Notes: generated from the letters alone by a model not told the origin. Counted from the stretch's first letter, positions 24,897 through 36,235 are shown. The stretch: 64,000 nucleotides of DNA from Lunularia cruciata (GCA_948567375.1 OX419756.1:75654333-75718332), one strand, 5' to 3'. Made by a program: numbers and translations.

Positions 24897-25240
24897 CTAG
24901 GACTTATTATTCTTAGGTGTTTTACTCAAAGGTGCCAGACAACCTAATTGGAAATTCCTACCTTGGTGTTGTATTTGAATTTTTTGTCGGTTCCAATCAA
25001 ATTGAACCTTATGACGTTCAAGCCAAGGTAGTCCTAGAATGATATCATAGTATAGAGGTGCCACTACAAACCTCATACACTCCAAATACTCCTTCCCAAT
25101 CTTGAAGGTACCAAGATGCAAGGTATTTTTTACCATCTGCCATCATCAATCTACTTCTAATTACCGGCTTGATAGGAATACCCAATTCCTTTGCTATTTG
25201 CTTAAACATACAATTCTCTGAACTTCCATAATCAGCCAAA
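24897..25240 (-). pseudogene. Gypsy aspartic protease region (broken)
   Basis: The minus-strand frame 25136-24897 reads LGTFKIGKEYLECMRFVVAP and then ILGLPWLERHKVQFDWNRQK, the typical C-terminal half of a retrotransposon aspartic protease. The overlapping frame upstream (25239-25045) carries IAKELGIPIKP, from the preceding part. The frames are offset, so at least one indel separates them. Next in the same orientation, near 25410-25500, a CCHC zinc knuckle (RQIGHHIAKCPLK, with its first cysteines one frame away) marks the end of Gag. Confidence 0.82.
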
Positions 25241-26008
25241 TCCTATAACCCCAATTAAATATTGTACCTTGCAAGTGAAGCAAACTTGCATAGGTCGAGC
25301 CTTCAATCCCATTGGAACTAATCAAGCTCCCAATGGGCGGCTCAAAATCTCCTATTAGGATCCTCGTTTCCTTGATCATTTTGCTCTACAAACTACATTT
25401 GGGCAACTTGTCAAGGTTGCACATTCTTAAGTGGACATTTAGCAATATGATGTCCAATTTGGCGACATAAAAACAACCACCATTTTGTTGCAATCTGTCT
25501 TTATCCGCTGCACCAAGTAGTCTCCATAGGATAGCATCAATCTCCATTGGTGCCGGTTCCTCCACCCGTGCATAGTGTATTTGTAGGCTTTGTGTGGGTC
25601 AAGGTCAAGACCAAGTTGTTGCAACCAAGGAATCAAAGTGCTCAACTAATTGCATGGCTTCTTCTATGTTTTGTGGTTCTTGCATGGTCATTTCCAATTT
25701 GGTTTGTGATTTCAAGCTCCTCACAAATTGATCCAGAACTTCACCTTTTTTTTATATCTAGAATCTGCATGATGATGTTCTAAAATTGCATGATGTAGCT
25801 CCTTACAAAGCCAATCTGTTTCAACTCTACCAATTTATCTTGTGCGGCTTGGGTAGCATTTATAGTTTGAAATTGACCAAATATTACATCCTTGAATTCC
25901 GCCCATGTTAAGATTGGTGCAAAAATTTGTCATTCAGCTCGCTACACTTGGATCACCACCAAAGTTTTGCCACATCATCAAATTGGCTAGAAGCCAAGAG
26001 AATCTATT

Positions 26009-26247
26009 CTTGAAAAGCTTCTCAAGAAACTTCTTTCTAGAAGTCATTTACTTGGTGTGCAAGCTAAGCTAGTTGGAAGCTTCTAGAAACTTCCTTCTAG
26101 AAGATATCTACTTGGGGTGCAAGCTAAGCTAGCTAGGAAGCTTCCCAAGAAGCTTCCTAGATACTTCTAGAATATTCTAGGCTAATTTTTCTTATTTGCT
26201 ACTTTGTTAGCCCTACTAACTTTGTAGCTAAACTCCATAATGTTATA
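26009..26247 (-). repeat. Right LTR (5' LTR) remnant of the Gypsy element
   Basis: This stretch matches roughly the last 240 bp of the left LTR, including the AAGCTTC-type palindromes and the terminal block. It ends TGTTATA, one change from the expected TGTTACA. The LTR part that should lie next to the internal region is missing. The target-site copy GGATT follows at 26248-26252. Confidence 0.85.
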
Positions 26248-27025
26248 GGATTCCACACCATTCAACACCCAATAAACTTCATAAAATGGTGTTAGATGGG
26301 TAAACATCAAATTCCAACAGCTATAGTTGGAATCAAGGAGTTCAATCTTGATGTAATTGGCCTCAAAATTACCCTTGGCTTGCATTACCCATGTCTAGAG
26401 GTATTATTCTTTCTTTACTCAATTATTTTTCTCCAATTTTCTCCAATTTTCAAAAGTTTAGTCTCCATTTTAGTTTTTTGGGTCTCAATTATTATAGCCT
26501 ATAGGCTTCACCTGGCATTGACTATCCCATAGCGCTTCCACATGTCACCCATTCTTTTGAGCATTGTCCACAATTAAAATCCTAAACCTTGATCTTGTCT
26601 CATAGTGCCAATAAGTGTCATCTAGCATCGCTGCATGATTTTTTTAGTGTTTCTTGCCTTGTATTAGTGCCTACTTGGTAGCACTAACGGGCATCTCCTT
26701 GCATCATCTGGCATCACCCTATGTTTAGACACTTGCCTTCAACTTGCATTTTAGGCTGTTGCGGCATCCGGTGCCACAACACTTGTCTGCCAACGCCGGT
26801 GGGCGTTGCTCCGTGGCAATCTCCCTATAATTTCCTATCTTGGGGTGGCCACGAGCAGCATCCCATGACATCCCATCACTTTTCTGCTATTCAAGGCACT
26901 GATAGGTGGTGACCAAAGTTTTTTTGTATGAGGAATGAGGTTTAAGGCTTTTTGGTTGGTAGTTTTTGCAAATTCTTCCATGTACTGAGTTTATGAGTTC
27001 TTGGGACAAGAATTCTTGAACAGGT

Positions 27026-27601
27026 TTGGTCAAAGGGAGGCAATTTCAATCGACAATGGATATAGTTAGTGATGCACTTGCCATGCCAAGAGGGAGGACA
27101 CCAAGAAGGAGGATTGTTCTTTACACAACTATTTTAGATTGGTTTCCAGAAAGAGATAGGGTTGCAAAGAGGTATTTGGCAAGGCAATGTGTGTATCCTA
27201 CTTTTAGTGCTTTCTTCCAGTTGATGGGTGCACTTGGTGCACCAACTATTTGGCCCACGATTGTACATGAGTATTTGGTTCTCAACACCAAGACAAAGTT
27301 GAGGAGATTTGGTATGGAGGATTATGATTGGGGGGAGTTAGCATTTCAAGCTATCACTATAGAGGTGTGGACTTTGCAAAGCCAATTGAGGAGACCTAAG
27401 GAGAACATGTTTAGAGTCACCTTCCATGGGTAGATAATCACTCACCTCTTTATGGAGAGACATTTTATTCCTAAGGAGGAAGTGATGTACTTGAGTGATA
27501 GAGAGGAGGAGATTATACGCAATGAAGAGGATGATGATGATCATGAGAATGTAGAGTATGAGGACAAGGACAAGAGTGTTGATGATATGGAGGATGAGTG
27601 A
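27026..27601 (+). other. ORF of unknown origin with an acidic tail, probably transposon-derived
   Basis: A 135-codon frame (27026-27433; it opens from GTG) contains RRRIVLYTTILDWFPERDRV and KRYLARQCVYPTFSAFF. Just after its stop a second frame continues with ERHFIPKEEVMYLSDREEE and a run of Asp/Glu to about 27601. I do not recognise it. Its place between transposon remnants, and the interrupted frame, suggest a decayed mobile-element protein. It has no introns, signal peptide or membrane segment. Confidence 0.35.
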
Positions 27602-27649
27602 GAGGATGAGGATAGTGAGTGATTGATTAGATTTGAGTTTTGGCATATT

Positions 27650-27682
27650 TTTGTATGTTTTCATTGTTTGAAAACATACAAA
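27650..27682. repeat. Perfect hairpin, 13-bp arms, 7-base loop
   Basis: TTTGTATGTTTTC at 27650-27662 is the exact reverse complement of 27670-27682. It lies about 50 bases downstream of the acidic frame that ends near 27601. It could act as an RNA 3' structure or simply be an old palindromic insertion. Confidence 0.85.
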
Positions 27683-29756
27683 GTCCTATTGTATATACCA
27701 TTACTAGATTTAATAAATGAGTTAATTTAACATACCATAATTAATGAACGTGTGTATTTACTTCATCAAAAGTGCATTTTACTTGATTGATGACTATATG
27801 TGCCACTTGTGACCAGGTGTTCAACAGATTTGTGTTGAGACACATGCCTTACCAATACTGAAGGTATTGAGCCATGTATTCTCTTCCCATGCTTCCAATG
27901 GAAGAAGATCATTTTTGTGGATATTACTTGTTTGGAATCATTATAGCTTCATGGTAGCACCAATTTCTATGCATGGGAGAGTTGGAATACTAGGCATAGC
28001 TGGTGCCCTCACACACAATTAGGACATGTAGGATGAGTAGCACGTCTTGGTGTTAGTCATTTCATCTAATTTTGTTTGTTATGCTTTGAGGTTATCTTGT
28101 GAATAGGTCTTACTCCGGATGGAGTGGATTGGTTGGTTTGGAGCATGTGGCACTTGGTCTTGCCTCATCTCTTGTTTTTGTTTTGTAGATGTCCAGTGAG
28201 ATGATGAGTCTAGAAGACTTAGAGTTAGATCATATGAGCATCTCACTTCATTAGGTTTACCTCTTTGTGATCTTTTGATCCTAGATAGTTATGCACTCTC
28301 TAATTGTGGGAACCATCCACATGGAGCTATCCATCCTATCCGTGTCTATCCTTAAAGGGTAAAGAGAACATCATACACTTGGTTGGTCATTTGACCTCTT
28401 GATGAGTGCTTTGGATAGATTTGTCCATGATGATAGCTACTATTAGTTAGGCAGAAGAGGAGTGGACATCCGATAGACTGAGTTCGTATAGTAGTGACCT
28501 ATATTCCCTTCTTGCTAGCGATATCAAGCACTGACACTTGGACGAGAGCGAGTGGCACCTTTGGTGGTCATTGAGTCCATTTAGGATTCAACATCATGTA
28601 TATTATCATAGAATTGATAATGCAGTAGCAATACTTAGGCACCATGTTGCATCTCCCTCTTCTTCTTCACCTCCTTCTCCTCTAGCATAGTGACATGCTT
28701 TAATGGCTGCACATTTATACACATTTTATGTATATTTATACACATCTTATGTACCATATTCTTTCTCATACCTTTATTTCCATTCTCAATTTCTCCTTGC
28801 CAAACTCTCATATCTATTCTCATGTGATATGTATCACTTGTGCCTTGATCTTGCCTTGTGCATCAAACTGGTTTAATTGGACGTCACCTTGCACCTATGT
28901 GCACTACCTACAACCAACGGGCACCATTGTGTGTTGCCCTGAATCAAATCTGCTTACTTGGCTTTGATGCACACTTTAGAGTGGAACATTGGGCACCTAA
29001 GTGCACTTATTAATCCACATCACCTAGTGCCTACATGTATCACATAGCCACAACATGCGCCACCATGTGCTGCTCAAAACCCAACCGGTGCCACTCACCT
29101 TTGTGCAAACTTTGGGATGCAGCACTGGACGGCATTATCTAGTGCCGTCCATTGCTACATCAAGCAGATGTCGACATCAAGCAAGCAGTAACTTTTTCCA
29201 TGGTCAAAATATAGAGTCTTAATCAAGTCAATTAAACTCATCTTTATTACAAAAATACTCAGGTTACATTGTTGTGGTATACTATTTGCTATCACTAGAG
29301 TATGATAAATTTGAATTTTCCTTCTCCTTCTCTGAAGGAGAAGGATTGATTTCATGATGAACTTGAGTTAGCACTTTGAAATAATAGATTATTTCCTCAA
29401 GAGATTTTCCTGCCCATAGGGGACTCATTTTGATTTCATGAGTGTGCTTTGACTCTAAACTCATCTCCTTGAACATGTGTTTGTCTGCCCTAGCTTTCCT
29501 ATTATCTACACTCAATTCCTTCTTGATTTCAACTTTCATATTCTCTGTCTCTAATCTAACATGCTTAGCTTCCATTTTCATCAATGTTTTCTCTCTTTTC
29601 CTCATGTTGGTGGCTTCTAGTTCAACTAGTCATAACTTCTTCTTGGATTCTATAGTATTTGCCTTCAATTTGGTGATTTTTGCTAAATCTTGAGACAATG
29701 ATATACTAGGTGAAAGTAATGTAAGTAATCTTGAAACAATGATACAAAGTACACTC

Positions 29757-30200
29757 TAACCCATCCTTTGTAGAAATGTAATACTCCGAGGACAAGAGAA
29801 AAGAGAAAACACAGATTTCACACTCAATAATCCGATGTCCCAAAGGAGCACCTTCTCTTTATTATATAGACAAAAAGGATCTCCTCCAAGGAAGCTCCAC
29901 CATAGGATTAGGCACACAAATAGGTGACATGTCAGCAAGCTCCACCCTTGGATTACTTACTTGGATGGGTGACATGTCGGTCTTGGTCCTATCTGGTTGG
30001 TCAAACAAGCTTTGATAAGAGGGAATCTTTTAAGGAATCTTCTTATATGAATCTCAAAATCACGTGGGTGAGGTACCATTGGAAAGCTCTCAATGAGACT
30101 AAGCAGGGAGGAGGGAAGGCCAGCAATTTGTGCTTAAAAAGGGGGAGGAATTTGAACATTTTTGAGGCCTAATTCATCTGTTTAGGTCTCCAAAATTGCC
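29757..30200 (-). repeat. LTR-like repeat with TATA-type box, copy 1
   Basis: Read on the minus strand, this stretch has CTATATAATAAAGAGAAGG, followed about 90 bases on by a T-rich end. It matches the plus strand of 55230-55690, including GTCCTATCTGGTTGGTCAAA (GTCCTATCTGGTTTGTCAAA in the other copy). The layout is that of an LTR promoter/R region. No coding partner was identified, so it may be a solo LTR. Confidence 0.6.
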
Positions 30201-30249
30201 TTCAAAGATTTTAGGCATATTTTGGTTCCTACTCTATTAATAAAAAGTC

Positions 30250-30515
30250 CCTTTTGGTGATACCTCTTTCTGATCTATTTAGTCCATCATGTGTAACATT
30301 CTTCTAGATGTTACCAAACCAATTTCACCTTTAAATCATATGTCTAGCTATTGATTCTAAGGTTTTCAAGTTTATTCTGGTTTATTCCCTATTAGTAGAA
30401 GTACTCTTTTGGTGATACTTCTATCTGATCTATTTTCACCATCATGTATAACATTATTTCAGATGTTACCAAACTGAATTTCACATCTAGATCATATGGC
30501 TAGCTCTTGGTATTA
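30250..30515 (+). repeat. Two direct repeats, about 156 bp apart
   Basis: A block of about 100 bp starting GGTGATAC at about 30256 is repeated at about 30412 with scattered changes. Shared words are ATGTTACCAAAC and ATCATATG.CTAGCT. A third copy lies at about 55101-55180 in the same orientation, beside the LTR-like repeat that is inverted there. Confidence 0.65.
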
Positions 30516-31258
30516 AAGGAAGTTAGTGGAGGTGGTGTAACGAAAGGTGAGTCCTTTATTGGTGCAACAAATTGTGACTCCTCCTCGAGTGATTGGATTC
30601 CATTATCCATGTAAACACTAAGTATACTTTCCCTTAGGTATTTGGGACAAATTGGGGCAAGAGTTCAAGAGCACCACCTCTAGGGGAGATGGGAATTGAG
30701 AGCACTCCTCTGCACCTTCATGGACCTCCTCCATGCCAATCTTGCTCAAATTGGGATTTAAATCTCCCAAAATTACCATAGCAGGTGAACTAATGTTTGC
30801 TCTATTCACAAACATGACTTCCATTCTAGAAAAATGTGAGCACAATCCATTCAATTTATCTTCTATAGTTCTCCACCTTTTGCCATATTCTTTCTTTGTG
30901 AGACCTTCTCTAGTAGACTTGTTCTTCAACTCCCAAGTTTCTTTGTACAATTTCATGTACCTCAACCATTTCTTGTAAAGCCTACCACTTCTCATAGTAG
31001 TAGGAAATCCTTGCCACTCTCAAATCAAAATGTTACCATGAAACTAAAAGCAATGGATTTCCAAATGAGCTTTTTGCAATTCCCACCATGAATCTATGTA
31101 AAATGCTCAAGGTCCTCCAAATAATCCAATATTTGGCCATAATGGTGCATCATCATGCAAAACTGTTCATCCTCTTTTGTTTTTCCAAGCACAAAAGAAA
31201 CCATCCTCAACAACTCTCCAAATTTCTCTCCAAATTGTTTCAGTTGCAAATCAAAATG

Positions 31259-31612
31259 TGTAAAAGACCCAAGATCGAGGAGAGAAATAGGAGAATGGAA
31301 GATCACATTGAGACACTTGAATGAGAGAAACTCCAAATGCCTAGCATGAGCTTTGGCTTTGGTACTTATAGAGAGTATACAAGGCCCTAAGAAGTTTCTC
31401 AAGAAGCTTCATTAAGCTGCTTTTTTGGAATATAAGTAAAGTTAACCGAGAAGCTTCTCAAGAAGCTTCCTTCTAGAAGTTGCTTCCTTGGTATGCAAGC
31501 TAAGCTAGTTGGGAAGCTTCCTACATATTTTTGTAATATTCTAGGCTAATTTATCTTATTTGTTACTTTGTCAACCATCATTAACTTTGTTGCTAAACTC
31601 CATATTGTTACA
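31259..31612 (-). repeat. Solo LTR of the same Gypsy family
   Basis: This 354-bp copy begins TGTAAAAGACC and ends TGTTACA like the LTR at 21323-21687, and matches it along its length. No internal retroelement sequence borders it on either side, so it is probably the product of LTR-LTR recombination. The flanks AAATG and AAATA are possible but imperfect remains of the target-site duplication. Confidence 0.8.
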
Positions 31613-32161
31613 AAATATGAGTTTATAGGTCTTGGATCTATATCCAAAAGTGAGCCTCTTGCATTGCAACAAGATACTTGATCTCTCATTGCTAAATTTT
31701 CATTGCACTTTTGGAGTAGAATTCTTCAACCCCGAATTAATTTTGTGGTTGTTGTGGGGCAACATGGATCATTTCCCATAACTTGCACTATCCTTTGCCA
31801 CACTAATCTATGGAAATGAACCACCTCACCAATGCAAAACTACAAAACTCACACCATGAATGGTGAATTTGAGTTTGAATATTTGAGAACTGCATTTTGG
31901 ATCCGCCAAATAATTTCATAAATCCCACTCCAAGATCCACCCACCAAACCATGTGGTAACCCTTTCAAAAAACCAAGTCATTTCTTTGATCAATCATTTA
32001 TTTCAATATTAGATCTTTAAATATTCACAATTTAACACCTAAATTTTATAAATGAATGCAATTTGGATAATATTTCTATAACGTGATTTATGATGCATTC
32101 ATTTATTACCAATTCATTTAAAAATAACTATAAAATTTATTATTTATCTTACATACATCCG

Positions 32162-32694
32162 TCACAACCCCCTAATGAGCATAACGAAGGATAACGTGGA
32201 GCTTAAGAGAGAAACGGAATGAGAAGAACTCGTTCTCCCTGGCTGACCAAGGAGGCGAGACTTGCGAAAGATACAAGCTGACGGATAAATTGACGGGTAT
32301 TGTTCCCGTCCGCTATAAGCCAAGAAAAGTGAAAAGTCGTCAGAGTTCTGTAGTGCTGCTGTTTTAGTGGCTCCGCCAAACACGAGGATACGAGCTGGAC
32401 AATAAGGCCGTACGACTACTACGTCAGAGGCCGTCAGCACCCCAGCTGCCCGACAAAACCCAGAGGAGTAGGTTTGCAGTGAGTCTCAGAAATCTCTACT
32501 TTAAGTCTAAGGTGTGAGAACCTCTTACAGTATACGGGCATTGAATATCCAGAAAGGAAATATCTAGTAATCATAATGAAAATACCTCTGATCGAGCCAG
32601 CCTTTACTGCTGCTACCGCATTTCCTTCTGGAGAATTTCTTATCCTAAAAGTCGATGGAGAAACCACACATAAAATCCCTTCTTCACTATCCAA
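32162..32694 (-). pseudogene. Orphan two-exon coding fragment, unrecognised
   Basis: An ATG at 32694 opens MDSEEGILCVVSPSTFRIRN and runs to a good donor (GATCAGAG then GTATTTT, about 32586). A CAG acceptor near 32453 restores phase and continues GVLTASDVVVVRPYCPARIL, then VFGGATKTAALQNSDDFSLF. The segment is richer in GC than its AT-rich surroundings, which suggests a piece of a former gene stranded among repeats. I do not recognise the protein and cannot show that it is expressed. It could be chance. Confidence 0.3.
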
Positions 32695-32699
32695 GATCC

Positions 32700-33140
32700 C
32701 ATGATTGGATGTTAATACGATCTCATTTCAACTTTTAGTCTTCTTGCCTTTGGGAGCAAATCGAGGTCCACAGAAATTTACCCCAGTTTATCCTACTTTC
32801 TTTGAGGGCATATTTTTTTGCCATTTTCTCCAAAATTTCCATCTCAAGTTCGTTTGAGTTGTTCATTTACCGCGTCATGAAAAGCATTATTTTGATGCTT
32901 TTTATTCCCATGGTGGAATCTACACCTGTGTCCATAATTGTCTTTGACATCAAAAACTAGGACTCTACTCAAATCGGTCTACAAATTGGATGTTTCCTCT
33001 TAGAATGTCTGGTCATTCTGAAGGAACAGTTGACATAGTCAGAAAGCTTTTCTAATTCTTTGCGGTGGCTTCGACAAAGATACAAGAGGACATAAAATTT
33101 GACACGATTCATGTAGGACTTGGCCATTGATTGATTAAAA
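32700..33140. other. Gene-free AT-rich stretch
   Basis: I see no coding frame, RNA gene or repeat that I can support in this stretch. Confidence 0.4.
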
Positions 33141-33515
33141 AATTGTTGAAAGCATGTTAGCCTCGCATGTTGCTTGATGCTTCAAAGTACGAATATCATA
33201 TAAGATAGACTAGATTCATCTATATCACAACGTGAAGACTTTTAACCGTTCCCTTTTGCCGCCACCTTCCCGAAGACCATAAAAAGAGAAAGATATGTGA
33301 CACAGAATTGGATATGTAAAGTGTTATATTTTCCTATGTTTCATTCAATCATGATCGTTTTTATCTATACCAATATCCTTTTTTTTGGATGTTTCGGTAG
33401 TTTGCAGCTCTTCCGATTTACATGCGATCAAGCATGCAATTGTAAGTGCATTAGATGCTACACCCACAAATTGTTGAAAGCATGTTAGCCTCGCATGTTG
33501 CTTGATGCTTCAAAG

Positions 33516-33713
33516 AAAAAAGACGATCGAGTAAGGAAAATGAAGGATGGGAAGACGCCCATCCAGCCGTACAAGGGAGAAAAAAAGAAAAAAAAAAGTA
33601 ATATGGGGTTAAGCTCCAATAGAGTCTATATGAGAAATCTGCCCTACCGCACCTAAGATATCCGAGTTATGCAAGTCGTGCGGTCTACACACAACTGGAA
33701 TATCTGAAGAAAC
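33516..33713 (-). mobile_element. SINE-like element, copy A, with 11-bp target-site duplication
   Basis: ATGCTTCAAAG occurs at 33505-33515 and again at 33714-33724, flanking a 198-bp insert absent from the first duplication unit (33170-33190). Read on the minus strand the insert ends in a short T run (CGTCTTTTTT). It carries the block shared with the other copies: CTTAGGTGCGG, TCTCATAT, CTATTGGAGC and TTCCCATCCTTC. It has no coding frame and no terminal inverted repeats that I can see. A non-autonomous retroposon (SINE) with a T-rich tail fits best. Confidence 0.75.
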
Positions 33714-33944
33714 ATGCTTCAAAGTAGGAATATCATATAAGATAGACTCGTTTCATCTATATCACAACGTGAAGACTTTTCTCCATTCCCTTTTGCCGCC
33801 ACCTTCCCGAAGACCATAAAAAGAGAAAGATATGTGATACAGAATAGGATATGTAAAGTGTCACATTTTCCTATGTTTCATTCAATCATGAGCCTTTTTT
33901 CCTATACCAATATCCCTCTTTTGATGCTCCTGTAATTTGTACAC

Positions 33945-34110
33945 CTTTCGACTTGCTTAACTCGATTCTTAGGTGCGGTGGAGCAAATTTCTCATATCGA
34001 TACTATTGGGACCTAGCCCCATTCTATCTCTTTTGTCTTCCCCATGTACGGGCTTGATGGGGTCTTCCCGTCCTTCTTGTGTTCTATGAGGTCGACTTTC
34101 TTCCCTTTTA
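33945..34110 (+). mobile_element. SINE-like element, copy B (opposite orientation)
   Basis: Starting at CGACTTGCTTAACTCG, this copy has the family blocks in order on the plus strand: CTTAGGTGCGGTGG, TTTCTCATAT, CTATTGGGACC, GATGGGGTCTTCCCG and CCTTCTTGTGTTCTA. It is nearly the reverse complement of copy A, 230 bp away. It lies inside the second duplication unit, but I could not define its target-site duplication. Confidence 0.7.
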
Positions 34111-34381
34111 TCTATACCTCTTCTAATGCATTCCTTAATGCATTACAGCACATGGAAACCGCTCTTCAGATTTACATGCGATCAAGCATGCAATTGTAAG
34201 TGCATTAAATGCTACACCTTCGAATTAAGAATTTAAAACGATTAGAGAGTCCCAAGTCAGTACAAAGCAAATGATTATTAATGATATGATCTACATGAGA
34301 GTTAGAAATGCACCAGACAATGAAATTTATGTGAGTTTCTAGGAAACCCTCTAAATACACAAGATTGACTCTTGTTCCCCC

Positions 34382-34409
34382 CATCCATGCCAAACTCCTG
34401 GCATGGATG
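34382..34409. repeat. Perfect hairpin, 11-bp arms, 6-base loop
   Basis: CATCCATGCCA at 34382-34392 is the exact reverse complement of 34399-34409. Hairpins of this arm length can arise by chance in a window of this size. Confidence 0.8.
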
Positions 34410-36235
34410 AAACTTGAACTGAAAACTTCTGCGGTGTGGGTCAGCAGCAGATTACATTAATCGGCTCACTTCCATATCTTCATGAGAATCGAATATGAAA
34501 TATATATACACGGCAATTGATTTATTTCCATATCCACACTACACGTACAGTGTATCTCGGTGATAGAAGTAGCCTCGAAGCAGCCTCTGGCAAGAAACTA
34601 TTCAGGACAGATGTCTTTATTCTCTCTTGTCTACATGCACATAATGTTTCCTACTTTGCATGCTCAGTAGAAGCGACTGATTGCTGGGCTATTTAAGAAT
34701 CCCCAAAACATCTACAGAGCACTCCATCATGCATCGCCGATAGTCTGTCGAGAAGTTGATGATCTTTACGAAGTACCCTGGACCCTATTACATCGACCCA
34801 GGTTAATTCTCTAAGGCTCAACATCTAAATCAAATCTATGATCTAAGGCTAAAGAAAGCCACGGCGAAACGATGTTTGGTGGAAACGAGAAATGTCTGAA
34901 CCCCCCTTGGTGCTTGAAGATTTCACTTTCATTTTTAGCAATCCTTACCGGAATGACACCCCTAACAACATTTTATTGACAAAGAGTAACATCAAATTTC
35001 ATTCAGAAATGAACGGGGCGTGAAAGGTTTTATGGAAGATTTCACAATTGGAGACACAAGTAATGAATAGAGAAACAAATGAGATTTAAAGTTATGAAGA
35101 AATCCGTACAAAATAAAAGAAACCCTTCTTGGCACACCCATAGAAATTTATGAATCATCCTCGACAAGTTTGGGAATGGAATGACTATGGAAAACGTACA
35201 AAGTAAATTGAAACCTCCTACTGTTTGCCTAATATGGCCACATATATCATGTATAGCAACTTTTAAGCATATATTTCCAAATAATTCAGCTGCTTGAGCT
35301 TGAAACATGCAACCCCATATCAAATCACAAGTCAATTATACAAAGCAACCATTATGTGAGGGAACACGATCAGAAATCACCGAAATAGAATTTGAGTTGA
35401 GAGTTTGATAGGTACATCTCAGGCTAGGTGGTTTTTACAACTAAACTTTCGTTTGATATGATGTGAAAATTGTTCCAATCAAAGTTGAACCCCTTTAAGT
35501 CGAAGCAGTTTTTCTCACAAGTCGTCACAACAGATGGGAAAACACTCTGTATCTTCTTCTTTTTACAACAAGCAACAAAAAGAATAGTAATTTATGAGAT
35601 TTTAGAATGTAAATGATTTAGACATCTTTGAACTTTTTCTCTTTTGATGTGGTAAAGACCTGTGAACATTGTACTGGCAATTGAGCATTCCTCCTTATCC
35701 ATAATTTCTCTTCTCTTTCTCCGGTTCACCTTCTTTCCACTCTTTTGATGGAGTACGTCGAGTCTCTTTCCATAACAATAAGAGAGCGAGTGCCTACGAA
35801 CTACGTCCATATGACAATGAAGTCATATTCAGGAGCACTTATAAATAAACAAACGACCTATAGGGGCTAAAAGCTCTCTTTCCTATGCAGTGTGTGTATC
35901 TTATCGATCTATATTCTCAAACAGTTGGTCGGTCCTACGTAGAAGCCATATGGAGATTTTCCCCATGTTATACTTGGAGCTCTGTAAGCTAGGTGACATT
36001 CTTCGACTGATTGTGTCGTACCTGACGGAATGAAATGAAAGCTAGACCTTCAATTCATCATACACTGGCAGGCAACCCAAGTCTTGTAGAATGTCAGACA
36101 ACCTAAGCCAAAATTCCTTGGTTTTAATAGCTGCTAGTAGTGAAGACGAGTTAGTCCTTACTCGCAATAGAAGAATTCATGTTCTTCATTCTTGATCAAC
36201 TCTTCCGACAATAGTGGTAAAGAGTCCACAGATAT

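Larger units (their letters stand above)
21323..26247 (-). mobile_element. Degenerate Ty3/Gypsy LTR retrotransposon with 5-bp target-site duplication
   Basis: The element runs right to left. The left LTR (3' LTR of the element) is 21323-21687, with TGTAA...TTACA ends. The right LTR survives as about 26009-26247. GGATT at 21318-21322 and at 26248-26252 is the target-site duplication. Between them, on the minus strand, come a Gag CCHC knuckle, aspartic protease, reverse transcriptase, RNase H, integrase zinc-binding domain, integrase core and integrase C-terminus, in Ty3/Gypsy order. Domains are broken by stops and frameshifts (for example the VVFLDDILI active-site motif lies out of frame with its flanks), so the element cannot move by itself. 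About 120 bases of the right LTR, the primer binding site and most of gag are missing, probably by one internal deletion. Confidence 0.93.
29282..31010 (-). pseudogene. Possible Myb/SANT-like (trihelix) transposon-associated protein, interrupted
   Basis: The minus-strand frame 30995-30618 carries EYGKRWRTIEDKLNGLCSHF, which resembles the Myb/SANT-like DNA-binding domain seen in plant trihelix proteins and in ORF1 of PIF/Harbinger elements. A second minus-strand frame at 29605-29282 is a highly charged coiled coil (ENMKVEIKKELSVDNRKARA). The two are separated by the LTR-like repeat at 29757-30520. One gene split by an insertion would explain this, but two unrelated fragments are also possible. 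I infer DNA binding only from family resemblance. Confidence 0.35.
33141..34228 (+). repeat. Tandem duplication of a ~330-bp unit, second copy carrying two insertions
   Basis: Unit 1 spans about 33141-33467 and unit 2 starts at 33468. Both open with AATTGTTGAAAGCATGTTAG, continue with a block containing TTGCCGCCACCTTCCCGAAG, and end with a block containing CGATCAAGCATGCAATTGTA. In unit 2 these blocks are pushed apart by a 198-bp insert (33516-33713) and a second insert at about 33945-34165. Unit 1 thus shows the sequence before insertion. Confidence 0.88.

Noticed and set aside
21936..24947. Plus-strand frames across the Gypsy element
   Set aside because: They are shadows of the minus-strand Pol domains, which match retrotransposon families in the correct order.
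33141..34228. CRISPR-like or satellite array
   Set aside because: There are only two units, about 330 bp each, one of them split by insertions. This is a tandem duplication, not an array of short repeats and spacers.
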